From: Bacteroidales bacterium
GTDB taxonomy: Bacteria > Bacteroidota > Bacteroidia > Bacteroidales > UBA932
DNA: 64,000 nucleotides
NCBI GenBank assembly: GCA_017428945.1
Contig: JAFRPW010000006.1
Coordinates: forward strand, 62,001 to 126,000
Reading direction: 5' to 3'
The position numbers and the translations under genes were made by a program. A model generated the notes under the pieces. It made no database searches and was not told the origin of the DNA. It saw only the letters and a list, made by a program, of their open reading frames with translations. Each line of letters starts with the position of its first letter. Positions within the stretch are counted from its first letter, which is position 1. This document shows, piece by piece, positions 16,700 to 26,600 of the stretch.

Positions 16700-18756
16700 C
16701 AGTTAACGTGATAAGAAATGCCAATCTTCTGATAATAAGGAAGTTCCTTGTCGTTTATAATGCTGTAGAACTTGTTGAAGTCGTCCACGAAGGCGGGATC
16801 GTCGGAGACTGTGGTGCCTTCCCATACGGGAGAGGCGTTCCAGCCGCGCTCGAAAAGGCCCAGGGCCTTCGGGAAGAGATAGTAGGTTACATGGTCGAAG
16901 CTGCGGATGGTCTCGCTCCAGAGCTGTCCCTGTACGCCTATGATATTCTCCTTTGCCACCAGAGGAGTCTTTCCGTCCGGGGCATCTGCAATCTTCTTTA
17001 TCTTGCCGTGGTCGTCCCAGCGGACGCTGCGGTACATGCTGTAAGGCAGCAGGGAGAATGTCCTGCGCTCGTCTACGAATCCGCCCCAGTTGTGTCCCCT
17101 CTCCAGCTTGGAGTCGTTGTACGCAAAGTCCAGGTAGGCATTGGGGGCCGATGAGATGACCACCGGGATGCCCTGGTTTGCAAACTGGTAGGGAAGTTCC
17201 TCCCTGCCGTGGGATACCGTCCATACGTTGGTAAAGCCAAGGCCGGAGGCCAGTTGGGCTGCGTTTTCCGGCTGCAGGTTCTGCACCAGCTCCTGCCATC
17301 CGGCCACCTTGACGCCCTTTGCCGCTGCAATGTCCAGCACCCGGCCCACATAGTAGTCCTTGAGCCTGTCAACGCTTGTCCAGCCGTTCTCCGCCATAAG
17401 CTTCTGACATGCGGGAGATCCAATCCATGCTCCTTCAGGAACCTCGTCACCGCCCACATGGATAACCTCCAGCGGCACACCGGCCTCTTCATAAAGGGCG
17501 ATGAGCCCGTCAAACACGGTCTCGATGAACTTGTAGGTGGACTCCAGCGCCACGTTTATGGCGTTGTCCGTATAGTCCTGTACGGAAACGTACTTGGAAG
17601 TGTCTTCCGGCTCGGAAAGCAGGCAGGAGGTGTCTCCGGTGCGCTCCGCCCTCTTTTCCATGGCCTTGATGGCGGCCCTGGAATGACCGGGGGTGTCGAA
17701 CTCGGGAATAACCCTTATATGGTGCTCCGCGGCATATTTCAGGATTTCCACAAAGTCCTTGTGGGAATAGTAGCCGCTGGCGGTTCCGGCAAGGTCGTTG
17801 CGGTCCAGGGATGCGCTGTAGGTGGGCTGCAGGGCATCGGGCTCGGAAATGGAGCCGTCTTCATTCAGTACCGGAAGGCCGCGGAAGGCGCCGTAGGAGG
17901 TGAGCTCCGGGAGGGCGTCTATCTCCACTCTCCAGCCCTCGTCGTCACCCATGTGAAGGTGAAGGACGTTTGCCTTGTAGCGGGACATGAGGTCGATGAG
18001 CCTGAGAAGGCCCTCCTTCTTTGTGAAATTGCGGCTTACATCCAGCATTATTCCGCGGTACGGGAGGTCCGGCCAGTCCTCGATGACCATGCTGGCAACC
18101 TTGGCACCTGCGGCGCTTTCGCGGATCTTGCCAAGGGTTGTGCCTGCCCAGTACTCTGCGTCCGCATCGGCGGCCTCAAGGAGAGCCTTATCGTCCATAA
18201 GGGTAATCCTGTACCAGCCGGGGCACTTGTCCCGGACGGTGGCAACGGACGTCCACTGCGCAGGAACTGAGGTTTCACCGTCCCCTTTCTCCACGCTCTT
18301 GAGGCGGGGAATCATGTCCTCGACACCTGTGTTCACGTGGCTCCATTCAAACGAGTGCTTTGGCTCGGCCGGAAGGTAATCGTACTTTACTTCCAGCTTC
18401 ACGGGACGCTTGCCGGGCTTCACAAGGTAGAAGGCTTCAGGCGCACGGCACTGGTTCACAAGGGTGCGGGCGGTGTAATTCAAGTGAAGGGTTTCCCCCT
18501 TGGTGTCTGCCTCGGGAACAATCCTGTAAAGAGTACCGCTTATGTGCTCAATCTTGCCCTCAGATCCCTCCAGCATGGTTGTGGGGGTCCTGAACTGGCT
18601 GAACCAGATGTACCAGCCCGTCCCTGCGGGAGGGTTCTGGATTTCCATGGTGAAGCTGGAATGCCTCTTGTCTACGGACTCCCCTTCTTTCCAGGAGACG
18701 GAGGTCTTGCCACAAGATACAAGCGCAAGCGCGATAAGTAGGATAAACTGCTTCAT
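16699..18756 (-). CDS. GH20 beta-N-acetylhexosaminidase, chitobiase-like lipoprotein
   Basis: This 685-residue glycoside hydrolase family 20 enzyme has a lipoprotein signal ending ALVSC (Cys15). Residues about 30-125 resemble the carbohydrate-binding CHB_HEX domain of chitobiases (TGWYIWFSQFRTP), followed by the small alpha/beta GH20b domain and the TIM barrel from about 230. The catalytic pair is Asp437-Glu438 in HVGGDEVPEGAW. Other barrel landmarks are GIMLDVSRNF and IPEFDTPGHSRAA. Predicted reaction: release of terminal GlcNAc from chitobiose and related oligosaccharides. The chitobiase-type N-domain fits the exo-glucosaminidase four genes on. Its stop overlaps the regulator start by one base. 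A 12-nt gap separates it from the upstream PD40/SPOR gene. Confidence 0.94.
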   Translation of the reverse strand: MKQFILLIALALVSCGKTSVSWKEGESVDKRHSSFTMEIQNPPAGTGWYIWFSQFRTPTTMLEGSEGKIEHISGTLYRIVPEADTKGETLHLNYTARTLVNQCRAPEAFYLVKPGKRPVKLEVKYDYLPAEPKHSFEWSHVNTGVEDMIPRLKSVEKGDGETSVPAQWTSVATVRDKCPGWYRITLMDDKALLEAADADAEYWAGTTLGKIRESAAGAKVASMVIEDWPDLPYRGIMLDVSRNFTKKEGLLRLIDLMSRYKANVLHLHMGDDEGWRVEIDALPELTSYGAFRGLPVLNEDGSISEPDALQPTYSASLDRNDLAGTASGYYSHKDFVEILKYAAEHHIRVIPEFDTPGHSRAAIKAMEKRAERTGDTSCLLSEPEDTSKYVSVQDYTDNAINVALESTYKFIETVFDGLIALYEEAGVPLEVIHVGGDEVPEGAWIGSPACQKLMAENGWTSVDRLKDYYVGRVLDIAAAKGVKVAGWQELVQNLQPENAAQLASGLGFTNVWTVSHGREELPYQFANQGIPVVISSAPNAYLDFAYNDSKLERGHNWGGFVDERRTFSLLPYSMYRSVRWDDHGKIKKIADAPDGKTPLVAKENIIGVQGQLWSETIRSFDHVTYYLFPKALGLFERGWNASPVWEGTTVSDDPAFVDDFNKFYSIINDKELPYYQKIGISYHVN

Positions 18757-18768
18757 GGTTATTGGGTT

Positions 18769-20289
18769 TTATTGTTTATTTTCTTCCTGCCTTGCCTGCT
18801 GGACGGGAATCTGCCGCCCGTCCTTCCAGGCCACTACGGTTGCCTCCGGGAATCCCTGCTTCCGGACCAGGTTAAGCTCCATCACGGCATCGTCATACTT
18901 CCGGAACATGCCCACGGTATACACGCGCTGGAGTTTGGCCGTTATCCTGTCGTACACGGGCCACAGTCCGCCGAAGTCCTCTATGCTCAGACGTTTGAGG
19001 GTGCTCGCGAACTGAATCTGGTACACCAGGCCCTCGGGCAGGGTCATGTCCTGCGCCATTCGGCCTATCTTGCCTATGTTTATGGTACCGCTTCGGCGGG
19101 CCCTGGCCATCTTTATCCTTATCCTGGGCCCCATGAGGTTCTTGCTGAAGGTGTAGCTTCCGCCTGCGCCCACGACCTCCTTGTCCTGGCTCCCGGAAGC
19201 CGACGCCATGCCCTCCTTCAGGAAGGCATCGCTCAGAAGCTGCTTTTCCAGCTGGACGTCCTGCAGCTGGCGCTGGAGCTCCTCAAGGCGCTGCCTGGAC
19301 TCATCGTTCTGGTGCTTCGCGACGGAGTCTCTCAGGGCGCGCTCCTCGTTGGACTTCTGCATGTAGAGGCGTGAGTTGGCCGATTCTTCAAAGCCCGCGG
19401 AGAAGGAATCGTGGTCCAGGCGGCCCAGCTCCTGGGCTGGGCGAAGGGAGGCTATCCGGAGTATCTCCTCGTGGCTCGAGACCACCTTGCGTTCACGGGA
19501 ACCGGCATAATCCACCACATACACATAGACACTGTCCTTTGAGCAGTCCCGGTTGGAGGCGAATATTGTGTATTTGCCGTCCTCGGTGTCCATAAGGAGG
19601 AAATCGTCCGCCGGAGAATTGAAGGGGAAACCCATGTTCACGGGGTCCTGCCAGGTTTTTGTGACGGGGTCCCAGGTGCTGGAATAAAGGTCGTAACCGC
19701 CCATGCCGTAGAGCTCGTCGGAGGCGAAGTAAAGGGTTTTCCCATCGGGAGAAAGCATGGGGAAAATCTCGTTTCCCATGGTTGTAAGTGATTCTCCAAG
19801 AAGGCGCGGGGCCGTCCAGAGGGTGTCTGTCATGTGTGTGATGAAGAGGCTTCTGGTTCCGGCAAAATCTGCCGCGCTGAAGATAATGCTCTTATCTCCC
19901 CTGGGATAGTATGTGGGATATCCTTCCAGAGAATCCAGGGGGTTGGGACTGGCATGCCAGCTCTGGGATTTAAGCGGATAGTACTGGAAGAAATCCCTGC
20001 GGGAGAACCTCTGGCGCTCCACCACGTTGGGATCGGCACAGAAATCCGCCATGTTGCTGGCGTTCATGGCCTGCTGGGTGCGCTTCATAAGGAGGGTCAG
20101 GGTGCTCTCGTCCTCCGCAAACTCCGAGGCCTGGGAGTACACGTCCTGCGCTTCCTCGAAATAGTACGCCCGGAGCAGGCTGTCAGCCTGGTCCACAAGA
20201 TGCCGTACCCTCGGGGGCATGTCCTGCCCCCGCAGGGAGAATCCCGCGGCAACGAGCGAAAGCAGTATGCAAGCCAGACCTCTGCGCAT
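18769..20289 (-). CDS. Envelope protein with TPR, PD40 beta-propeller and C-terminal SPOR-like domain
   Basis: This 506-residue exported protein has a signal peptide of about 20 residues. A short TPR-like helical part (about 28-75) is followed by WD40-like PD40 propeller repeats (about 120-290, with PMLSPDGKTLYFASDELYGMGGYDLY), a Gln/Glu-rich coiled coil (about 305-365), and a C-terminal segment (about 420-500, VYQIQFASTLKRLS and VYTVGMFRKYDDAVMELNLV) that looks like a SPOR peptidoglycan-binding domain. PD40 plus TPR resembles PorE-type envelope proteins. I cannot name a function. It lies 12 nt upstream of the GH20 gene and has its own -7 box, so the PUL may be read through from here; alternatively it is an unrelated housekeeping gene. 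Confidence 0.75.
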   Translation of the reverse strand: MRRGLACILLSLVAAGFSLRGQDMPPRVRHLVDQADSLLRAYYFEEAQDVYSQASEFAEDESTLTLLMKRTQQAMNASNMADFCADPNVVERQRFSRRDFFQYYPLKSQSWHASPNPLDSLEGYPTYYPRGDKSIIFSAADFAGTRSLFITHMTDTLWTAPRLLGESLTTMGNEIFPMLSPDGKTLYFASDELYGMGGYDLYSSTWDPVTKTWQDPVNMGFPFNSPADDFLLMDTEDGKYTIFASNRDCSKDSVYVYVVDYAGSRERKVVSSHEEILRIASLRPAQELGRLDHDSFSAGFEESANSRLYMQKSNEERALRDSVAKHQNDESRQRLEELQRQLQDVQLEKQLLSDAFLKEGMASASGSQDKEVVGAGGSYTFSKNLMGPRIRIKMARARRSGTINIGKIGRMAQDMTLPEGLVYQIQFASTLKRLSIEDFGGLWPVYDRITAKLQRVYTVGMFRKYDDAVMELNLVRKQGFPEATVVAWKDGRQIPVQQARQEENKQ

Positions 20290-20306
20290 TTTGTGAGTAT
20301 AGCTTA

Positions 20307-20314
20307 CAAATGTA
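20307..20314 (-). promoter_or_regulatory. -7 box TACATTTG upstream of the PD40/SPOR gene
   Basis: A TAnnTTTG match on the minus strand, 17 nt before the start codon at 20289. It is a candidate promoter for the PD40/SPOR gene and possibly the whole leftward cluster. Confidence 0.5.
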
Positions 20315-20419
20315 ACAAATAGTTATGACATACTTCCCTTTTAAGGGAAAAATCGTACCGCCGCCGATGTTTTTGGTATAAATACTTGAAAGTATATGCG
20401 GTTTATTGGAAAAAAGTAG

Positions 20420-20427
20420 TAAATTTG
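20420..20427 (+). promoter_or_regulatory. -7 box TAAATTTG upstream of secDF
   Basis: A TAnnTTTG match 76 nt before the secDF start. The resulting leader of about 70 nt is GC-rich, then AT-rich near the start codon. No clear -33 TTTG at the usual spacing. Confidence 0.5.
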
Positions 20428-20503
20428 CAGCCTATTTTGCCCTGACGCCTACCGCGCCGGGGTCAAATGGGCTGAAATAATTCAAATTTAAAGATAAACT
20501 GAT

Positions 20504-23440
20504 ATGCAAAGCAAAGGTTGGATCCGTCTTGTGGCTATCCTGCTTGGTCTTGCCTCTATCTGGCAGCTTTCCTTCACCGCGGTAACCCGCATTGAGGAAA
20601 ACAAGGCCAGGAAAGCGGCAGAACAGCAGGCACTGCAATTCGTCGAAACTAACAACGTGGCCGCGGAAGTACGCGAGTTCGTGCTTGACTCCGTCGCCAA
20701 CATCCGTAACAGGGCTTATGTAGATTCCATCAGCGCTGAGAAAGTGTTCATGGGATACACCTACAAGAGCGCAAAGGAAAAAGAAATCAATCTTGGCCTG
20801 GACCTCAAGGGCGGTATGAACGTCATGCTTCAGGTGCAGCTGGAAGACCTTGTGAAGGCCCTCTCCGGCAACAGCACGGACCCGGACTTCATCGCCGCAA
20901 TGGACGAGGCAAAGAAGAATAACGTCAACTCCAGCGCAGACTTCATCGGCCTGTTCCGTGAAGCCTGGGAGAAAGTGGCCCCGGGCCGCCGTCTGGCAGA
21001 GGTCTTCGCAACCTACGAGCTCCGCGACAAGATTGCCAACGATGCCACCAACGACAAGGTCATCGAGGTCATACGCGCAGAGGCCAAGAGCGCTGTGGAC
21101 AACTCCTTCAACGTTCTCCGCAACCGTATCGACCGCTTCGGCGTCACCCAGCCCAACATCCAGCAGGTAGGTACCTCCGGCAAGATTCTCATCGAACTTC
21201 CCGGTGTCAAGGATCCTGAGCGTGTGCGCAAGCTCCTCCAGGGCACCGCATCCCTCGAGTTCTGGCCCACCTTCATGGGTAACGAGGTAGACCTCTATGC
21301 CGTAGACGCCCGCGTGAGCGAGATCCTCGGCAACCTGGGCGACAGCACCGCAGTTGCAAATCCCCTCTTCCGCGTCCTCAGCCCCAGCGGCTGGAACAAC
21401 GCCTGCATAGGTTTTGCACAGGGTGTCGACACCGTTACCGTAAACCGCTACCTGGCCATGGCAGAGGATGTTCTCCCCCAGGGCTTCCGCGGTATGTGGT
21501 CCGTAAAGCCTTCAGAACTTGTCCAGGGCAACAACCTGTACGAACTCGTAGCCATCAAGGTCACCTCCCGTGACGGCAAGGCTCCCCTTGACGGCGGTGT
21601 GGTAACCGACGCCCGCGTGAACTTCAACGGTGCACAGCGCGGCGGCAGCGGCGCTCCTTCCGTGTCCATGACCATGAACGCAGAGGGCGCCTCCATCTGG
21701 GCCCACCTCACCAAGGACAACATCGGCAAGCAGGTCGCTATCGTCCTTGACGGTCTGGTGTACTCTTATCCTACCGTAAACACGGAAATCACCGGCGGTT
21801 CTTCCGAGATCACCGGTAACTTCGACGTCCAGGAAGCAGAAGACCTTGCAAACGTGCTCAAGTCCGGTAAGCTCCCCGCCCCTGCCACCATCATCCAGGA
21901 GCAGGTGGTCGGTCCTACCCTGGGCTCCGCATCCATCAAGGCCGGTCTCATAAGCTTCCTCATCGCTTTCTGCCTGGTGCTCATCTACATGGTATTCTTC
22001 TACCAGGGCGCCGGTCTCATTGCCGATGCAGCACTGCTCTGCAACGTCCTTCTCCTGTTCGGTGTCCTCGTAAGCTTCGGCGCTGTCCTCACCCTGCCCG
22101 GTATCGCGGGTCTGGTCCTGACCCTGGGTATGGCAGTGGACGCCAACGTTATTATCTATGAGCGCATCAAGGAAGAGCTTGCTGCGGGCAAGGGCTTCTC
22201 CCTGGCCGTTTCCGACGGTTACAAGAACGCCTACTCCGCAATTATCGACGGTCAGCTCACAACCCTCATCACCGGTATCATCCTCTATATCTTCGGTTCC
22301 GGTCCTGTCCAGGGCTTTGCCACCACGCTGATCATTGGTATCATCACTTCCGTGCTCACCTCCATCTTCATCACCCGCATCATCTTCGACGACCGCATCA
22401 AGGCCGGCAAGACCGTTGCCCTGTCCAACAAGCTCACCCAGAATATTCTCAAGAATACCAAGGCAGACTTCATCGGCGCAAAGAAATGGTCTTACCTCAT
22501 CTCCGGTGCCCTCATCGTGATTTCCATCGCCAGCATCGCCTTCAAGGGCTTCAGCTATGGTGTAGACTTCACCGGTGGCCGTACCTACGTTGTTCGCTTT
22601 GACAAGGCCGTTACCGCAGAAGATGTGCGCGCATCCGTGGAAGACGTGTTCAAGGCCGCTGCAGAAGCAGAGGGTATCGGCCAGTACTCCGTGGAAGTGA
22701 AGCAGTTCGGCGGTGACTCCCAGATGAAGATCACCACCCAGTACAAGAACGACAGCGAAAGCACTGCAGTTGACGCAGAGATCGAAGGTCTCCTGTTCAA
22801 CGCCCTCAAGGGCTTCTACGCAGAGGAAATAACCCTGGCAAACTTCACCTCAACCCTGGAGAACCCCAACGGTATCATCTCCTCCGACAAGGTTGGTCCT
22901 ACCATCGCCCGCGACATCACCCGCAGCGCAGTCATCGCCGTCATCCTTGCCCTCATCGCCATCTTCATCTACATCGCACTGCGGTTCAAGGGATGGACCT
23001 GGGGCCTTGGCGGCGTGGTCTCACTGGCCCACACGGCTATCATCGTCATCGGCTTCTTCTCCCTGTTCAACGGTATCCTGCCGTTCAACCTGGACGTAGA
23101 CCAGACCTTCATTGCAGCTATCCTCACCATCATCGGTTACGCCATCAACGATAACGTGGTTATCTTCGACCGCATCCGTGAGCAGAGGGGCCTGCACCCG
23201 AAGGAAGACTTCCGCACCACGGTGAACACCGCCCTTAACGCCACCCTCACCCGTACCCTCAACACCTCCGTATCCACCCTCCTTCCTATGATTGCAATCG
23301 CAATCTGGGGCGGTGAGTCCATCAGGGGTCTTGCAGTGGCACTCTGCCTGGGTGTTGTTATCGGCACCTACGCATCCATCATGATCGGTACCCCCATCAT
23401 GTACGATGCCACCGCTGCAGCAGCCAAGAAGAAGGCGTAA
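20504..23440 (+). CDS. secDF: SecDF fusion, protein-export membrane subunit
   Basis: This 978-residue protein is SecD and SecF in one chain, the common form in Bacteroidota. It is an inner-membrane RND-type subunit that uses the proton gradient to help the Sec translocase finish export. The SecD half has one N-terminal membrane helix (about 5-25), the GLDLKGGMNVML motif, the P1 periplasmic domain and five helices around 480-650 with TLGMAVDANVIIYERIKEE. The SecF half begins near 665 with GVDFTGGRTYVVRF and ends with helices carrying GYAINDNVVIFDRIREQ. It has a basic tail (AAAKKKA). It is monocistronic and convergent with dnaE. Confidence 0.97.
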   Translation: MQSKGWIRLVAILLGLASIWQLSFTAVTRIEENKARKAAEQQALQFVETNNVAAEVREFVLDSVANIRNRAYVDSISAEKVFMGYTYKSAKEKEINLGLDLKGGMNVMLQVQLEDLVKALSGNSTDPDFIAAMDEAKKNNVNSSADFIGLFREAWEKVAPGRRLAEVFATYELRDKIANDATNDKVIEVIRAEAKSAVDNSFNVLRNRIDRFGVTQPNIQQVGTSGKILIELPGVKDPERVRKLLQGTASLEFWPTFMGNEVDLYAVDARVSEILGNLGDSTAVANPLFRVLSPSGWNNACIGFAQGVDTVTVNRYLAMAEDVLPQGFRGMWSVKPSELVQGNNLYELVAIKVTSRDGKAPLDGGVVTDARVNFNGAQRGGSGAPSVSMTMNAEGASIWAHLTKDNIGKQVAIVLDGLVYSYPTVNTEITGGSSEITGNFDVQEAEDLANVLKSGKLPAPATIIQEQVVGPTLGSASIKAGLISFLIAFCLVLIYMVFFYQGAGLIADAALLCNVLLLFGVLVSFGAVLTLPGIAGLVLTLGMAVDANVIIYERIKEELAAGKGFSLAVSDGYKNAYSAIIDGQLTTLITGIILYIFGSGPVQGFATTLIIGIITSVLTSIFITRIIFDDRIKAGKTVALSNKLTQNILKNTKADFIGAKKWSYLISGALIVISIASIAFKGFSYGVDFTGGRTYVVRFDKAVTAEDVRASVEDVFKAAAEAEGIGQYSVEVKQFGGDSQMKITTQYKNDSESTAVDAEIEGLLFNALKGFYAEEITLANFTSTLENPNGIISSDKVGPTIARDITRSAVIAVILALIAIFIYIALRFKGWTWGLGGVVSLAHTAIIVIGFFSLFNGILPFNLDVDQTFIAAILTIIGYAINDNVVIFDRIREQRGLHPKEDFRTTVNTALNATLTRTLNTSVSTLLPMIAIAIWGGESIRGLAVALCLGVVIGTYASIMIGTPIMYDATAAAAKKKA

Positions 23441-23463
23441 ACGTCATCAGGCGGGCCCGTGCC

Positions 23464-23489
23464 GTCATCCCCGACCTGATCGGGGATCT
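23464..23489. repeat. REP-like hairpin GTCAT...ATCT, copy 1
   Basis: A 26-bp palindromic element with stem ATCCCCGA/TCGGGGAT and a 5-nt loop. The same layout (GTCAT + GC palindrome + ATCT) occurs between genes at 31234-31260 and 34030-34055, so this is a small dispersed repeat family. Here it lies 23 bp after secDF. Confidence 0.6.
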
Positions 23490-23510
23490 CAACCACAGTT
23501 TTGTCACGGG

Positions 23511-23634
23511 CGGCCACGTTTTGGCTCACAAATGTAAAAGGTTCGGTTTTTTTGACCGAACCTTTTACATTATACGCCTTGTGGGGCTATTTTACGTAAA
23601 TGGTTCGGCACTTTTTTCCGAACCTTTCACATTT
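23511..23634. repeat. 124-bp double-hairpin repeat, copy A (inverted relative to 27530-27653)
   Basis: This 124-bp element matches the reverse complement of 27530-27653 with five differences by my reading. It holds two hairpins made from the same arm, TGTAAAAGGTTCGG. The first is a perfect 17-bp stem (23531-23547 with 23555-23571, 7-nt loop); the second is imperfect (23596-23608 with 23618-23630). It sits between convergent secDF and dnaE and could act as a two-way terminator. It carries no ORF, so it looks like a MITE- or REP-like element. The pair brackets dnaE. Confidence 0.8.
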
Positions 23635-23642
23635 CTGGAGAG

Positions 23643-26600
23643 TTACCTGCGGGAAACTTCGTAGTGGTCCAGGCCAATGCGGTGGAGATCCTGGATGAAT
23701 TCCTGGGTAACGGCAACCTGGTACTTCTTGGAGTAGAACTGGATGCGGTAGCGGGTCTGGGGGTCGTAGATGAAGATGTTGAGCGGGATGCTGCCCTTGT
23801 GGTTCTTGATCACCTTTACGAAGTCCTTGCGGAAGGTTTCCGTGAGCATGGGGGTTTCTATATCCAGGTTAAAACCGGTGAGGACCTCGTCAGAAAGGTT
23901 GCCAAGGAGCGTCACCTTGCGCAGTTTAAAGGCGTAGGGAGCCGTTTTACCCTGGGCTTTTTCCTCCGGTTTTAGGAAGAATTTCTCTTCTATCACGCCC
24001 TCCAGGAACAGCGAGGCGCGAGGGCTCATGTACTGCATGAAGGTCTCGTGATCCTTGCCGAAGAGAGCCAGCTCGTAAGAGCCGCTGTAGTCTTCCAGCG
24101 TGGTGCGGGAATACGGCTTTCCGCCCTTCGTAGTGAGGTTTTTCACATCGGCAACTATTCCTGCAACATAGACCTTGGCGCTCTGCTTTTTGCTCTCACA
24201 CTCGGCAACATAGTTGGAAAGCTCGGCCAGCTTCTGGTTGGTGAAGTTCTTTATTTCAAAGCTGTAGCGGTCCAGCGGATGAGAGCTCAGGTACATGCCC
24301 ACGAGTTCCTTTTCCCGCTGGAGGACGTCCAGGATGTCCATATCGCCCTCGTTCTCCGGCAGGGGAGGACGCTCCGGCTTCATTTCCTCCATGTCTCCGA
24401 AGAGCGATACTCCGCCGCTCAGGCTGTCGTTCTTGTAGAGCTCTCCGTAGCGCACTATCTCGTCTATGAACATGTCTGCGGTGCGGCCGGGCTGGAAGAA
24501 CATTGACCTTTTGTGGCCGAAGCTGTCAAAGGCGCCGGAGTTCACAAGGCACTCGAAACTCTTGCGGTTAACGCTGCCGGCCATTCGTTCCACAAAGTCG
24601 TAAACGTCTGTAAACAAGCCGTTTTCCTCGCGTTCTTTAATGATTGCGTCTACAATGTTGGCGCCGAAACCTTTGATGGAACTGAGGGCAAATCGGACAT
24701 CGCCGTCCTTGTTTACGGTGAAGCGGCCGGTGCTCTCATTCACGTCCGGGCTAAGGACCTTGATGCCGTGGCCCTTGCAGTCGTCCATTATCTTGACGGT
24801 TTCCTCCATGCTCTTGGCGCTGTCAAGGCAGGATGCAAAGAACTCCGAGGGGTAGTGAGCCTTGAGCCAGCCGGTCTGGTAACTGACCCAGGCATAGCAG
24901 GTTGCGTGAGACTTGTTGAAGGCGTACTGGGCAAATTTCTCCCAGTCTTTCCATATCTTGTCCAGAACCTTTTCCGGGTGGCCGTTGGCTATGCCGCCAC
25001 TCATGAATTTGTCCTTCAGGGAGTTCAGGATGTCTATCTGCTTCTTACCCATGGCCTTGCGGAGCTTATCAGCCTCGCCTTTGGTAAAGCCGGCAAGCTT
25101 CTGGGACAGAAGCATCACCTGCTCCTGATAGACAGTAACGCCGTAGGTGTCCTGAAGGAACTCTTCCATCTCCGGAAGGTCGTATTCAATAGCTTGCTCT
25201 CCCTGCTTTCGGGCAACAAAATCAGGAATGTAGTCCATGGGGCCGGGCCTGTAGAGAGCGTTCATTGCTATGAGGTCCTCGAAACGCTCCGGGCGCAGGC
25301 GCTGCAGCCACTGTTTCATGCCCTCGGATTCAAACTGGAACACGGAAGTGGTGTCTCCACGGCCGTAAAGCTCGAGGGTGGCCTTGTCGTCGATGGGGAT
25401 GGCTTCTATGTCGATATCCTGGCCGTAATGCTCCTTAATGAGGTCCAGGCAATTGTGGATGATCTGGAGCGTAATGAGGCCAAGGAAGTCCATCTTGAGC
25501 ATTCCTACATCCTCTATATAATGGCCGTCATACTGCGACGTACGTACGTCCAGGCCCGTTTCCTTATCTTTGGACAGGCATATGGGCAGATAATTGGTAA
25601 GGTCTCCCCTGCCGATGATGGTTGCGCATGCGTGCATGCCTACCTGGCGGACGCTGCCTTCCAGGGCCTGGGCGTATTTGAGGACCTCCTTATTTATTTC
25701 AGGGCCGTTCTGGAGCTCGTTTATGAATTCCGGGACAAGACGGTAGCAGTTCTTGAGGGTAATCTTTACATCAACGTCTTCCAAGCCCTTCTGGAACATT
25801 TTTCCATCGTGTTCCACGACCTTGAAACCGGGCTTGAGCTCGTCCAGCTTGGGGTTGTAAGGGTACTCTTTCTCCTTTTTTTCCGACAGGCGGTCCGGAA
25901 CCATCTTGGTGAGGCGGTTGCTCTCGTCGATGCTTACGTGGCTTATGCGCGCAACATCCTTGATGGCGCTCTTTGCCGCCATGGTACCGAAGGTGATGAC
26001 GCGGGACACGTGGTCCGCTCCGTATTTCTTCTCCACATAGTCGTGGGCCTTTGTGAGGTCTTCGAAGTCTACGTCGATATCCGGCATGGAAATGCGGTCC
26101 GGGTTCAGGAAACGCTCGAACAGGAGCTGGTACTTGATTGGGTCCAGATTGGTGATTCTGAGGCAGTAAGCTACAACCGAGCCAGCCGCGCTGCCACGTC
26201 CCGGCCCCACCATGCTGCCCATTGCGCGGGAAGCTGCAATATAGTCCTGGACTATGAGGAAATAGTCCGGGAAGCCCATGCGGCAGATGGTCTTGAGTTC
26301 GAATTCTATGCGCTCCTGCTGCTCCTGGGAAAGGGTTTCACCGTACCTTTCGTGCGCGCCCTTGTATGTGAGGTGGCACAGATATGCCACAGAGTTGCAG
26401 AAGCCGTCACCGCGGTAGGTTCCGTGCTTGTCAAAGCGGCCCTCGTCAATGATTTCCTTGTACTGCTCCAAGTACTTGCCAATCTCTCCCATGAAGGCGG
26501 GGTCTATATCGAAAACCGGGAGCACGGGGTCCCTGTCTATAGAGTACTCTTCTATCTTTGAAGCCACTTCAAGGGTGTTTGAGATGGCTTCCGGATGGTT

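Noticed and set aside
24513-26561. 682-codon plus-strand frame opposite dnaE
   Set aside because: Antisense to an unquestionable polymerase gene; no domain signature and no promoter or start signal.
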